Positions 36,154-44,695 of a DNA stretch of 64,000 bases are shown piece after piece (position 1 is the stretch's first letter; each line of letters starts with the position of its first letter). This stretch comes from Vicinamibacterales bacterium. Its GTDB lineage: Bacteria; Acidobacteriota; Vicinamibacteria; Vicinamibacterales; SCN-69-37. The stretch is taken from NCBI GenBank assembly GCA_030827135.1, contig JAURFE010000003.1:138923-202922 (forward strand), in the 5' to 3' direction. The position numbers and the translations under genes are program-made. Under the pieces are notes generated by a model. The model was not told the origin of the DNA. It worked only from the letters and a program-made list of their open reading frames with translations, and did no database searches.

Positions 36154-37029
36154 CTAGCGGCCGATGCCGAGCTTCTCGACCTTTCGCGCCTGCATGTTGT
36201 ACACGTCACCGGGCGACAACACGACATATGGCTTTTCCCACGGCTGATACAGCCGCGTGTTGTCGTGAACCGTCACCTTCCACTTTCCGATTACTTCGAA
36301 CGTGTCGCCGGTGACGACGATCGCGGTGCCTTCGGAGAGACCGATCCCAAGCAGGTTCGGAAACTTGGCAATGACCGGGATGAGATCGTCCCAGCGATTT
36401 CGCGTGTTGATGTGTTGATCGATCGCCGACCGGCGCAGGAACTCAAAACCCTTCTGATGATTCGGCTCCTGGGTCATCATCACGTTTGGGCCTGAGGTGT
36501 CGCCACGAACCAGATACTCGCCCTGAATCGTCGCGCCGGCTGAACTGCCCGCGATCACGCCTCCCCGCGCCAGCACATCGTGGAAAGCCCTGTACGTCCT
36601 GGTGCCGGCATACGAGTCCACGATGTTCCACTGGCGGCCGCCGTTGAACCAGACCGCATCGGCATCCCGGAGGATGGAGGCGAATTCCTCCGTGTCGGCC
36701 ACTTTCGGATCGTGCGTATGCAGCATGCGCACGTGCTTGAGGCCGCGCTTCATCCATGACGCCACGACCTGCTCTTCGACGTAGGGTCGCACCGTGCCAT
36801 CTGCGTTGCGGTTGCCACCGGCAGTGGGCACAATCACGAACTTCTTATCCGGGCCCCCGGCGATCTCGATGAAGCGCTCGACAATGCCGGTGCCGTCGGT
36901 GGCACCGCCGCCGACGATGACCAGGGTCCCTTTGGGTGGGCCGTACTGCGGCGGCGTCGCCTGACGTGCCGAAAGCGGCAGCGCAATCGTCAACAGCAGT
37001 GCAGCGAGAAGCATGGACTTGAGTCTCAT
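36154..37029 (-). CDS. Exported cyanophycinase-like S51 peptidase
   Basis: A 291-residue protein with a signal peptide (residues 1-21) and an S51 peptidase domain. GTLVIVGGGATDGTGIVERF near residue 34 opens the fold, WFNGGRQWNIVDSY near 130 carries the substrate Gln, and VIAGSSAGATIQGEY near 160 holds the nucleophilic Ser. Cyanophycinases cleave cyanophycin (multi-L-arginyl-poly-Asp) to Asp-Arg dipeptides. No cyanophycin synthetase is in the window, so an extracellular scavenging role is plausible, next to a complete arginine biosynthesis cluster. It converges with the nifJ pair with one base between stops. Confidence 0.88.
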   Translation of the reverse strand: MRLKSMLLAALLLTIALPLSARQATPPQYGPPKGTLVIVGGGATDGTGIVERFIEIAGGPDKKFVIVPTAGGNRNADGTVRPYVEEQVVASWMKRGLKHVRMLHTHDPKVADTEEFASILRDADAVWFNGGRQWNIVDSYAGTRTYRAFHDVLARGGVIAGSSAGATIQGEYLVRGDTSGPNVMMTQEPNHQKGFEFLRRSAIDQHINTRNRWDDLIPVIAKFPNLLGIGLSEGTAIVVTGDTFEVIGKWKVTVHDNTRLYQPWEKPYVVLSPGDVYNMQARKVEKLGIGR

Positions 37030-37056
37030 GACGGAATCCTATCGCAGGGCGCTGGT

Positions 37057-37121
37057 CGTAGGGCGCGCTGGGCTTGAGCGCGCCGGCCAGGCCCGCGGCA
37101 GTTCAGCGGGCCCTACCTACG
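37057..37121. repeat. Bipartite hairpin repeat at the argH 3' end
   Basis: Hairpin one: GGCGCGCT (37062-37069) with AGCGCGCC (37077-37084). Hairpin two: GGCCCGC (37090-37096) with GCGGGCC (37106-37112). The pair is flanked outward by CGTAGG and CCTACCTACG. The stop codon of argH (TAG, 37113-37115) is made from the repeat's own conserved GTAGGG string. Confidence 0.85.
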
Positions 37122-38495
37122 TCCTGCAATCCAGGTCTTCGTCTCGGCCAGAGCGGCAGCCACGGGCGCGGGGCCGGTGGACTGCGGAGTCAGGCGTGCC
37201 TTCACCGCAGCCTCAGGCGTGATCGCCTTGAACACGCCCTCCTCGAAGACCTCGTCATACGCGCGCCAGTCGGCGAGGGTCAACGCCGAGAAGTCGCGGC
37301 CGGACTCGTAAAGGTCGCGCACGATTCTGCCCGACACTTCGTGTGCGGTCCGGAACGGCAACCCGCGACCGACGAGATAGTCGGCGACTTCTGTGGCGAG
37401 CAATAACCCCGACGCCGCCTGCCGCATCACAGCGGGTCGCGGAGTCAACGTGCGCACCACGGCCGCGCAGGTCATCAGACATCCCGCGAGATCGTCTTCG
37501 GCACCAAACGCCAACGCTTTGTCTTCCTGCAGGTCTTTGTTGTACCCGAGCGGCAGCCCCTTCATCGTGGCCATCCACCCTGAGAGCACACCGATCGCGC
37601 GCCCGGCCTTGCCGCGCACCAGCTCCATCGGGTCCGGGTTCTTCTTCTGCGGCATGAGACTGGACCCGGTCGCCACCTCGTCGGCCAATTCGAAAAAACC
37701 GAATTCTTCACTCGTGAAAAGGATCACGTCTTCCGCCAGGCGGCTCAGGCGGGTCATGCACATCGCGCACGCGTACATGAACGACGCGACGAAGTCGCGG
37801 TCGCCCGACGTGTCAATGCTGTTGAGCGTCACGCGCGAAAATCCGAGGGTCTTCGCGAGGAACGCCGTGTCGATCGCGTAACTCGTGCCGGCGATCGCAC
37901 CTGATCCAAGCGGCATCAGGTCCGCTTCGTGCCTGGCCGCCTCAAGTCGATCCCAATCCCGTCGCAACGCCGCGGCGTACGAAAGCCACACGTGCGCCAC
38001 AAGCACAGGCTGCGCTCGACGCAAATGCGTGTACGACGGCATCGTCGCCTCACCCGCGCGCTCGGCCTGCTCCACCATGGCCTCAATCACCGACACCACA
38101 GCCCACTGGAGCACAGGGATGCGGCGACGGAGGTAGAGGCGGAAGTCGACGGAGACCTGTTCGTTGCGGGAACGCCCGGTATGCAGTCGTTTGCCGGCAT
38201 CACCAATGCGCGCGACGAGTTCGCGTTCCACAAACGCATGCACATCCTCATCGTCGGCCCCATCCATCATGGCGGGGTTGGCGTGTACGGCGGCACGCAC
38301 GGCATCAAGACCGGAGACGATCGCCTCAGTGTCGGCGGGTGTGAGCACACCGGCACGGCCCAGCGCCTGCGCCCACGCGCGACTCCCCGTGATGTCGTCG
38401 TCGATCAGCCGTTTGTCAACGGGCAGCGACTTGCCGAAGTCGAAGACTTCAGCGTTCGGGGCATTGTCGAATCGTCCACTCCACAGGTTCGCCAT
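37113..38495 (-). CDS. argH: Argininosuccinate lyase
   Basis: A 460-residue enzyme of the fumarase/aspartase superfamily that splits argininosuccinate into arginine and fumarate. It begins MANLWSGRFDNAPNAE, the standard ArgH N-terminus, carries VDFRLYLRRRI and TMPSYTHLRRAQPV in the middle, and has the family signature GSSLMPQKKNPDPMELVRG near residue 270. It appears intact and active. I start at 38495; the longer frame to 38525 has no similarity. It begins 5 bases after the argG-like stop. The last codons and stop are formed by a hairpin repeat. Confidence 0.95.
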   Translation of the reverse strand: MANLWSGRFDNAPNAEVFDFGKSLPVDKRLIDDDITGSRAWAQALGRAGVLTPADTEAIVSGLDAVRAAVHANPAMMDGADDEDVHAFVERELVARIGDAGKRLHTGRSRNEQVSVDFRLYLRRRIPVLQWAVVSVIEAMVEQAERAGEATMPSYTHLRRAQPVLVAHVWLSYAAALRRDWDRLEAARHEADLMPLGSGAIAGTSYAIDTAFLAKTLGFSRVTLNSIDTSGDRDFVASFMYACAMCMTRLSRLAEDVILFTSEEFGFFELADEVATGSSLMPQKKNPDPMELVRGKAGRAIGVLSGWMATMKGLPLGYNKDLQEDKALAFGAEDDLAGCLMTCAAVVRTLTPRPAVMRQAASGLLLATEVADYLVGRGLPFRTAHEVSGRIVRDLYESGRDFSALTLADWRAYDEVFEEGVFKAITPEAAVKARLTPQSTGPAPVAAALAETKTWIAGRR

Positions 38496-38500
38496 CCGGC

Positions 38501-39400
38501 CTACTTCGCCTCGCCATGAAAACACGTGAACCGCACGGTGCCCTCGCCGCGACCGAGCACGGTGAGCGCCTGGTGCAACACCGTGGAGGCTGGAGCCTCT
38601 TCGATCGTGCGGGGCCGGACGCCCGCAAGCGCCGGGTGATCCCGTCGACCGATCCCGTGTGCGCCGGCGATTGTATCGAGGGACACGATGAGATCGACGA
38701 GCGGAAGTTCGACGCCATTCAAGGCGACGGGCAGGCCGCGCGCAAATGTGATCTCAACAGCAGCGGGTTCGATCGCCCAGTCCGCGACCGAGCGCGTCAT
38801 GGTGAAGAGGTCGGTTGGCGGCTCGGCGGCCGCATCGGCGAGCGCGTCGGTGGTCACCGCGCGGCCCCACAGGTTGCGGACTTCCATGACGTGCCGGGTA
38901 TAGGTCCACGGCACGGGAATGCCGCGCGCCTTGCCGAACTCAATGAGGCCCTGGACGTCCATACCCCATTCACGCGCCGGCGCCAGGAGCGGCATGTCGG
39001 CACCCGCGTCGATAAACGCAGCTTCAAGGCCCATGGGGTCTGACGCCGGAAAGGCGCTGCCATGCGCAACGGCTGTCGCGCCTTCGATTCGCGCCACTTC
39101 CAGCGTGTGTTTGGCGATGTACGGCCGCGCAAGCGCAGCCGCGCGCGGCTGATCAAGAGGGAGGGCCCATGCCGGTCCGACGGCGTCACGGGCAAAGGCA
39201 TTGCGCGCGTCGAGCACGTGCGCGCGCGTGGCGCCAATCCCCAGCGCACGATCACGCACATCGTTGAGGTCGCGACCCTGGCCGAGATCCATGGTCACGG
39301 TGGCCACCTCCTCCGCCCCCTGCTCGAGCAACCACCCCAGCGCCGCCGAGGTCACCAGGTCCCCCGAATACGCCAGCACCACCCGTTGTCCTTTGATCAC
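38501..39400 (-). CDS. argG: Degenerate argininosuccinate synthase homologue (ArgG-like)
   Basis: A 299-residue ArgG homologue in the arg operon, about 100 residues shorter than functional enzymes. Similarity is clear across the length: MDLGQGRDLNDVRDRALGIG, EGATAVAHGS, LAPAREWGM, RNLWGRAV and PVALNGVELPLVDLI. Two key motifs are altered. The ATP PP-loop AYSGGLDTS reads AYSGDLVTS (about residue 10), and the Asp/citrulline-binding GKGNDQVRFE region reads SAFPASDPMGLE (about 113-124). The usual C-terminal helical extension is missing. I prefer the GTG at 39400, which overlaps the argR stop (GTGA) and has AAGGAAG upstream; an ATG at 39421 is the alternative. It is likely inactive as a synthase, unless it is a divergent variant. 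Confidence 0.8.
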   Translation of the reverse strand: MIKGQRVVLAYSGDLVTSAALGWLLEQGAEEVATVTMDLGQGRDLNDVRDRALGIGATRAHVLDARNAFARDAVGPAWALPLDQPRAAALARPYIAKHTLEVARIEGATAVAHGSAFPASDPMGLEAAFIDAGADMPLLAPAREWGMDVQGLIEFGKARGIPVPWTYTRHVMEVRNLWGRAVTTDALADAAAEPPTDLFTMTRSVADWAIEPAAVEITFARGLPVALNGVELPLVDLIVSLDTIAGAHGIGRRDHPALAGVRPRTIEEAPASTVLHQALTVLGRGEGTVRFTCFHGEAK

Positions 39401-39846
39401 TTCCGCACTTCCTTGTTCCATCGCGCTTCGATCGCTGCAGCGGCCTCTGCCCCACGGCAGATGATCAGGATCGTGTCGTCGCCGGCAATCGTGCCGGCGA
39501 TTTCGCTGAGCTTCACCCGGTCGATCAGCACCGCCACGCTCTGCGCCTGCCCCGGATCGGTCCGTAGAACCACCATGGCATCCACTCGCTCGAGCCCCCT
39601 GACCAGCGTGCCAATCGCGCGGCGCAACTGGTCTTCCGTCGCCGGGCTGCTTCGTTCGACGCCAGCCCGTTCGTAGGCGCCATCCCCGGCCCGCTTCACA
39701 AGCCCTAACTCTCTGAGATCACGGGAGATAGTGGCCTGAGTGGCTTCGATGCCCCTGGCAGCAAGCCGGACGCGCAACTCCTCCTGGGATGCAACCGCCT
39801 CCTGATCAATGACCGCGAGAATCTGCGACTGGCGCCAGGACTTCAT
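39397..39846 (-). CDS. argR: Arginine repressor
   Basis: A 149-residue ArgR. The N-terminal winged helix includes SQEELRVRLAARGIEATQAT followed by ISRDLRELGLVK (about residues 20-52). The C-terminal hexamerisation and arginine-binding domain ends with the typical EIAGTIAGDDTILIICRG (about 114-131), holding the Asp pair that binds arginine. It heads a leftward operon with argG and argH and is divergent from argC. The 79-base intergenic region carries a strong ARG-box-like palindrome at the argC start, so both arms are probably under arginine control, including autoregulation. Confidence 0.93.
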   Translation of the reverse strand: MKSWRQSQILAVIDQEAVASQEELRVRLAARGIEATQATISRDLRELGLVKRAGDGAYERAGVERSSPATEDQLRRAIGTLVRGLERVDAMVVLRTDPGQAQSVAVLIDRVKLSEIAGTIAGDDTILIICRGAEAAAAIEARWNKEVRK

Positions 39847-39883
39847 ATCTATTCACTCAACGGTTGTGATTATACACACTGCG

Positions 39884-39913
39884 TTGAATATTTGCTCCTA
39901 TTATGTGTATACT
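39884..39913 (+). promoter_or_regulatory. Probable argC promoter
   Basis: TTGAAT (39884-39889) and TATACT (39908-39913) are separated by 18 bases, a good sigma-70 type promoter, unusually AT-rich for this genome. Transcription would begin at about 39920, leaving only a short leader before the argC ATG at 39926. On the opposite strand TATAAT (39874-39869) may be the -10 of the argR promoter, so the two promoters overlap. Confidence 0.55.
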
Positions 39914-39925
39914 CCAAAGGTAACG

Positions 39926-39941
39926 ATGAATAAATATTCAT
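39926..39941. promoter_or_regulatory. ARG box (ArgR operator) covering the argC start codon
   Basis: ATGAATAAATATTCAT is a perfect 16-base palindrome matching the core of the ArgR operator (TGAAT-N4-ATTCA, in E. coli WNTGAATWWWWATTCANW). It contains the argC ATG and the next codons. Weaker half sites are visible at 39884-39893 (TTGAATATTT) and 39851-39855 (ATTCA). ArgR bound here would block the start region of the transcript. Confidence 0.8.
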
Positions 39942-40930
39942 CTCCAGTTAGTGTCGCGATCGCGGGGGCCACGGGATACGCCGGTCAGGAACTTCTGACC
40001 TTGCTCAACCGGCATCCGGAGGTCCACATCGCGGCGGCCATGTCGTCGAGTCCTGATTCTGCAGCGCGGCCAATGCCGCGGCTGGCCCGGACGTGGGACG
40101 GCACGGTCGAACCACTCAACCGCGCGAAGTTGACCGAGTCCGCGTTTGTCTTTCTGGCTGTGCCGGAAGCGGCGGCGGCCGATCTCGCGCCCGAATTGCT
40201 CGAGGCCGGCGCGAAGGTGATTGATCTGTCGGGGGCCTTCCGGATCAAGGACGCGGCCATTCGCGCGAAGTGGTATCCGGCAACCACGCTGCTGCCGGAT
40301 GGCGTCGCGTACGGGCTGGTCGAACACAATCGGGCGGCCATCGAGCAGGCGTCATTGGTCGCGTGCCCGGGGTGTTATCCGACGGCTGCGTTGCTCGCGT
40401 TGACGCCACTGATGCAGGCGGGCTTGCTCGACCTGTCGCGCGACGTCGTGGTGGACGCCAAGTCCGGCATTTCAGGCGCCGGGCGCACCGCGAGTGATCG
40501 CACGCACTTTTCCGAAAACCATGGGTCGATGGCGGCCTACGGCGTCCTCGGCCACCGGCATGTCGCGGAGATGGAACAGTCGCTCGGGTGCGAGGTGACG
40601 TTTGCGCCGCACCTGGTGCCGCTCGATCGCGGCATCCTTGAAACGATCTACGTGCGGGTGACGCCCGAAACGACGGCGGAAGCGATTGGCGAAACCCTGG
40701 GCCGCGCCTATCAGCACGCGCCGTTTGTGCGATTGACAGGTGGTGCCCTGCCGGAAATCAAACACGTCGCCTGGACCAACTTCTGCGATATCGGCTGGAA
40801 GTTCGATGCGGCGTCGCGCCGGCTGGTCCTCGTGGTGTGCATCGACAATTTGGTCAAGGGCGCCGCGGGCCAGGCCGTGCAGAACTTCAACGTCATTTGT
40901 GGCTTTGATGAACGGACGGGACTGCGATGA
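39926..40930 (+). CDS. argC: N-acetyl-gamma-glutamyl-phosphate reductase
   Basis: A 334-residue ArgC that reduces N-acetylglutamyl phosphate to the semialdehyde with NADPH. The Rossmann motif VAIAGATGYAGQELL is at about residues 9-23, and the catalytic Cys is in VACPGCYPTAALLAL near 150. FAPHLVPLDRGILETIY near 230 is also typical. The start is set at 39926, where AAAGG precedes it by 5 bases; the frame upstream to 39809 crosses the promoter and is not coding. The ATG is embedded in an ARG box. It overlaps argB by 4 bases (ATGA, 40927-40930). Confidence 0.95.
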   Translation: MNKYSSPVSVAIAGATGYAGQELLTLLNRHPEVHIAAAMSSSPDSAARPMPRLARTWDGTVEPLNRAKLTESAFVFLAVPEAAAADLAPELLEAGAKVIDLSGAFRIKDAAIRAKWYPATTLLPDGVAYGLVEHNRAAIEQASLVACPGCYPTAALLALTPLMQAGLLDLSRDVVVDAKSGISGAGRTASDRTHFSENHGSMAAYGVLGHRHVAEMEQSLGCEVTFAPHLVPLDRGILETIYVRVTPETTAEAIGETLGRAYQHAPFVRLTGGALPEIKHVAWTNFCDIGWKFDAASRRLVLVVCIDNLVKGAAGQAVQNFNVICGFDERTGLR

Positions 40931-41745
40931 ACGGTCCCCTGGTGCTCAAGCTTGGCGGCGAATTGATCGAAACCGCCGCGGCGAGGAACGCGTTTGCGGC
41001 GATGGTGGCCGGCCTTCGCGCGACTCGTCCACTCGCGATTGTGCACGGCGGCGGCCGCGCGATTGACGCGGAGCTTGATCGTCGTGGCATCGTGCCGCAG
41101 AAGGCCGATGGTCTGCGGATCACGGACGGCCCGACGCGTGACGCGGTGGTCGCGGTGCTTGCCGGGTCGGCCAATACCGATCTGGTCGCCGCGCTCGTGA
41201 ATGCCTCGGTGCAGGCGGTCGGCCTGACGGGCGTTGATGCGGCGATGGCCGAGGCGAAGAAGGCGCCGGCGCTGCGCTCGACCAAGGGGATTGATGTGGA
41301 TCTGGGTCTTGTCGGCGATCCCGACGATGTGGATCCGGCGCTGGTGGAGTTGCTGATGACGTCCGGTTACCTCCCGGTGGTCGCCAGTCTGGGTATTGAG
41401 CGGGGCCCTTCGGGTTCGGGCATCCTCAACGTCAATGCGGATGTCATGGCGTGCCGGCTGGCTGCCGCGCTCGGCGCGGAACTGATCATTGCGGGCACGA
41501 CGGCGGGCGTCCTGGATTCGCAGGGGGCATTGCTGCCCCTGCTCACGATCGACGACATGGACGCGCTGATCAACGACGGGACGGCAACGGCCGGCATGGT
41601 GGCCAAACTTCGCGCCTGCCGGACGGCGCTCGACGAAGGTGTGCCGTCTGTGCGGCTTGTTGACGGCCGAGGCTTTGCCGCCGGGGTCGATCCCTGCGAC
41701 ACCCCGGGCACCACTCTCACAGCGAAGGTCACGATTCACTCATGA
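40927..41745 (+). CDS. argB: Acetylglutamate kinase
   Basis: A 272-residue amino acid kinase that phosphorylates N-acetylglutamate. LVLKLGGELIE (residues 5-15) is the phosphate-binding start, VHGGGRAIDAEL near 39 is the family signature, and NVNADVMACRLAAALGA near 168 with GTATAGMVAKLRAC near 218 form the rest of the ATP and substrate sites. There is no N-terminal helix of the kind seen in arginine-inhibited hexameric enzymes, so it may not be feedback-inhibited in that way. It is coupled by ATGA overlaps to argC upstream and argD downstream. Confidence 0.95.
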   Translation: MNGPLVLKLGGELIETAAARNAFAAMVAGLRATRPLAIVHGGGRAIDAELDRRGIVPQKADGLRITDGPTRDAVVAVLAGSANTDLVAALVNASVQAVGLTGVDAAMAEAKKAPALRSTKGIDVDLGLVGDPDDVDPALVELLMTSGYLPVVASLGIERGPSGSGILNVNADVMACRLAAALGAELIIAGTTAGVLDSQGALLPLLTIDDMDALINDGTATAGMVAKLRACRTALDEGVPSVRLVDGRGFAAGVDPCDTPGTTLTAKVTIHS

Positions 41746-42962
41746 GCACAACCGCCACTGCGCCCTCGTCCGTTCAGGCACTGGAAGCCGAGCACATCCT
41801 GCAGGTGTACCGACGTACCCCGGTGGTCTTTGATCGCGGCGAGGGGTCGTATCTGATCACGACCGAGGGAAAGCGCTACCTCGACTTCATCTCCGGTGTC
41901 GGCGTCGTGTCGCTGGGGCATGCCAATCCGGTGCTCGCGGCGGCGATCGCCGACCAGTCGCGAACGCTGTTGCATACGTCGAACCTGTTCTTTCACCCGT
42001 TGCAGGCGGAAGTGGCGACCCGTCTCTCGTCGCTCACGGGGCTTGACCGCGCGTTCTTCTGCAACAGCGGCACCGAGGCCGTCGAGGCCTGTCTCAAGTT
42101 CGCGCGCCGCTACTGGCACACCAAGGGGCAGACCGCGCGCACGAAGTACATCGCGTTTTCGCATGCGTTCCACGGGCGCACAATGGGTTCGTTGTCGGTC
42201 ACATGGGACGACCATTACCGCGCGCCGTTTGCCCCGCTGATTCCCAACGTGGTGTTCGTGGACAACAACGACCCTGCGGCGCTCGCCGCGGCGGCGGACG
42301 ACACCACAGCCGCACTCATCGTGGAGCCGATCCAGGGTGAAGGCGGCGTGCGTCCGATCAGCCCGGAGATGGCCGCGGCCATCGAGGCGGCGTGCGCATC
42401 CACGGGCGCGTTGCTGATTGCGGACGAGGTGCAGAGCGGATCGGGCCGCACCGGCGCGTTTCTCTACAGCCAGACGCTGGGGTTGACGCCTGATCTCGTC
42501 GCGTTGGGCAAGGCGCTCGGCGCCGGCGTGCCGGTGGGCGTCGCGATGTTCTCGAATGAGGTGGCGTCTGCCGCCTCACCCGGCGACCACGGCAGCACCT
42601 ACGGCGGCAATCTGCTGGCCTGCCGCGCGGCCCTGGTGTTTCTGGATGCGCTGGCGTCGCCGGAGTTGCAGAGCTCCATGGCCCTGGCGGCGGCACGGCT
42701 CGGCAAGGGATTCTGCGCCATGATGGGCCGCGTCCCCGCCATCCGTAACGTGCGCGGCAAGGGATTGATGATGGGCATCGACCTGGCGTTTGACGCCGCA
42801 CCCGTGGTCGCGGCCGCCTTTGAGCGCGGGTTGCTGATCAATCGGACGAGTTCGACGGTGGTGCGGTTGTTGCCGCCGTACACGATTACGGAAGCCGACG
42901 TCGATGCGGCGTTGCCGCTGTTGGAAGACGCCATTGTGGCGGCAGGGAGGGACTCGAAGTGA
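41742..42962 (+). CDS. argD: Acetylornithine aminotransferase
   Basis: A 406-residue class III PLP aminotransferase that converts N-acetylglutamate semialdehyde to N-acetylornithine. FFCNSGTEAVEACLKFARRY near residue 105 and AFSHAFHGRTMGSLSVT-like sequence near 143 are standard. LLIADEVQSGSGRTGAF near 225 holds the PLP-binding Asp, and LVALGKALGAGVPVG near 255 the cofactor Lys. The start overlaps argB (ATGA), and its stop overlaps the GTG of the argA-like gene (GTGA, 42959-42962). Confidence 0.94.
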   Translation: MSTTATAPSSVQALEAEHILQVYRRTPVVFDRGEGSYLITTEGKRYLDFISGVGVVSLGHANPVLAAAIADQSRTLLHTSNLFFHPLQAEVATRLSSLTGLDRAFFCNSGTEAVEACLKFARRYWHTKGQTARTKYIAFSHAFHGRTMGSLSVTWDDHYRAPFAPLIPNVVFVDNNDPAALAAAADDTTAALIVEPIQGEGGVRPISPEMAAAIEAACASTGALLIADEVQSGSGRTGAFLYSQTLGLTPDLVALGKALGAGVPVGVAMFSNEVASAASPGDHGSTYGGNLLACRAALVFLDALASPELQSSMALAAARLGKGFCAMMGRVPAIRNVRGKGLMMGIDLAFDAAPVVAAAFERGLLINRTSSTVVRLLPPYTITEADVDAALPLLEDAIVAAGRDSK

Positions 42963-43462
42963 CGGACCTTGTTGTACGGGCGGCCACCATGGCCGACGCT
43001 GAAGCCATTCATCAGCTGGTGCAATCGCACCTCGACGAAGGACACCTGCTGCCCCGGAACATCTCCGAACTGCGCGCCCACGCCGAACGGTTCGTGGTGT
43101 GTGACGTCGCCGGCCAGATCACCGCGTGCGCGGAACTGGCGCCTTTGTCCGCGTCGGTCGCCGAAGTGCGGTCGCTTGTGGTCTCTCGGGACTTCCGCCG
43201 GGTCGGCCTCGCGCAGCGCCTCGTCAACGAACTGCGGACACGCGCCAAGGCGCTGGGCTTCGACACGTTGACGGCCTTTACGCACGATGCGCGGTTCTTC
43301 GTACGTCAGGGCTTCTCCATCGTGCCGCATGTGTGGGTGCCGGAGAAGATCATGACCGACTGCGTCGGCTGCCCGCTGTTCCGCCACTGCGAACAGTACG
43401 CCATGGTGCTGCCGCTTGCGGCCCACCAGACGTATCGTCCGGCCGCCGTGAGCGCGGCCTGA
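42959..43462 (+). CDS. argA: Short-form N-acetylglutamate synthase (GNAT)
   Basis: A 167-residue GNAT acetyltransferase of the short ArgA type that acetylates glutamate for arginine synthesis. VVSRDFRRVGLAQRLVNELR (about 74-93) is the acetyl-CoA loop, and HDARFFVRQGFS near 115 is motif B. The Cys-containing tail DCVGCPLFRHCEQYAM near 139 is characteristic of this clade, unlike amino-acid-kinase-fused ArgA. It starts at a GTG overlapping the argD stop. With argJ present it would mainly top up acetylglutamate in the cyclic pathway. Confidence 0.85.
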   Translation: MTDLVVRAATMADAEAIHQLVQSHLDEGHLLPRNISELRAHAERFVVCDVAGQITACAELAPLSASVAEVRSLVVSRDFRRVGLAQRLVNELRTRAKALGFDTLTAFTHDARFFVRQGFSIVPHVWVPEKIMTDCVGCPLFRHCEQYAMVLPLAAHQTYRPAAVSAA

Positions 43463-43467
43463 TCGTG

Positions 43468-44688
43468 ATGGACGCCATCCTCATCGACGGAGGTGTGACC
43501 ACGCCGGCCGGGTTTGTCGCGGCCGGTGTGTATTGCGGCATCAAGAAGCCGACGCACGCCTGGCCACTGGACCTGTGTCTTATTGCGTCCACGTCCGGCC
43601 CGGTGCCGGCGGCAGCCGTGTTCACGACCAACCTGGCGATCGCTGCACCGGTGGTGGTCTCGCGCGATCACCTCCTCCGGGCCGGCGGCCTCTGCGCGGG
43701 AGCCGTCGTGAACAGCGGATGCGCCAATGCCTGTACGGGTGAGGCCGGCATGGCCGTGGCCAAAGGCATGGCCGGCGCGGCCGCCACAGCGCTTGGAGTG
43801 AGCGACGAGTTCATTTTTGTCTCCTCCACCGGCGTCATCGGCGTTCCCCTGAGCCTGGCGAAGGTGCGCGCCGGCATCACGGCGGCGCAGGCTGCGCTAT
43901 CGATCGAAGGCGGCGCTGACGCGACACGCGCGATCATGACGACCGATCCGTTCCCGAAATCGTGCGCGGCCGTCATCGACACACCGCAGGGGCGTGTGAC
44001 CGTCGGCGGCATCACCAAAGGGTCCGGCATGATCGAGCCCCGGATGGCCACCATGCTCGGATTCCTCACCACCGACGCGAAAGTGGCCCCGGACGTGTTG
44101 CAGGTCGCATTGCGCCGCGTCTGCGATGAGACATTCAACGCCATCACTGTGGACGGCGAGTGCTCGACCAACGACTGTGTGTTATTGATGGCCTCGGGTG
44201 CATCCGGCGTCGAGATCACCGACCCTGCGGATCCTGCGCTGGTCGAGCCATTGCGGACAGTCGCCGGTCACCTCGCGCGCGAAATCGTGCGTGGCGGCGA
44301 AGGCGCAACCAAACTGGTCACCGTACGTGTCACCGGCGCGGTCTCACTCGAGGACGCTCGGCTCGCGGCGCGCACGATCGCCAACTCGCCACTCGTCAAG
44401 ACCGCCATTCATGGAGGCGACCCGAACTGGGGTCGCCTCATCGCTGCGTCAGGCCGGTCCGGCGCCCACTTCGTGCTCGAACACGCCTCCGTGCGCATCG
44501 GCGACGTGGATCTCTTCGTGAACGGTGTACCCTACGACGAGAGGGCCGACGCGGCCGCCACGGTGCTCCAGCAGAAAGAGATGGCCATCACCGTCGACCT
44601 CGGCACCGGCGGCGGCCACGAAGCCACGATGTGGACCTGCGACTTCAGCGCCGAATACGTGAAGATCAACGCCGAGTACCGGACGTAA
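43468..44688 (+). CDS. argJ: Bifunctional ornithine acetyltransferase / N-acetylglutamate synthase
   Basis: A 406-residue ArgJ that transfers the acetyl group from acetylornithine to glutamate. The self-cleavage site lies in KGSGMIEPRMATMLGFLTTD (about residues 181-200), where the Thr of ATML becomes the nucleophile after processing into alpha and beta chains. VVNSGCANACTGEAGM near 80 and HGGDPNWGRLIAASGRSG near 315 are also conserved. The start is the ATG at 43468 (a GTG at 43465 is possible), 5 bases after argA. The much longer frame from 43126 lies over argA and is not real. Confidence 0.94.
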   Translation: MDAILIDGGVTTPAGFVAAGVYCGIKKPTHAWPLDLCLIASTSGPVPAAAVFTTNLAIAAPVVVSRDHLLRAGGLCAGAVVNSGCANACTGEAGMAVAKGMAGAAATALGVSDEFIFVSSTGVIGVPLSLAKVRAGITAAQAALSIEGGADATRAIMTTDPFPKSCAAVIDTPQGRVTVGGITKGSGMIEPRMATMLGFLTTDAKVAPDVLQVALRRVCDETFNAITVDGECSTNDCVLLMASGASGVEITDPADPALVEPLRTVAGHLAREIVRGGEGATKLVTVRVTGAVSLEDARLAARTIANSPLVKTAIHGGDPNWGRLIAASGRSGAHFVLEHASVRIGDVDLFVNGVPYDERADAAATVLQQKEMAITVDLGTGGGHEATMWTCDFSAEYVKINAEYRT

Positions 44689-44695
44689 TCCAACC

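Noticed and set aside
36154-37029. Cyanophycin synthesis locus
   Set aside because: Only a cyanophycinase-like hydrolase is present, with a signal peptide; no cphA in the window.
43126-43467. N-terminal extension of the argJ frame
   Set aside because: It overlaps argA in another frame; ArgJ homology starts at the ATG at 43468.
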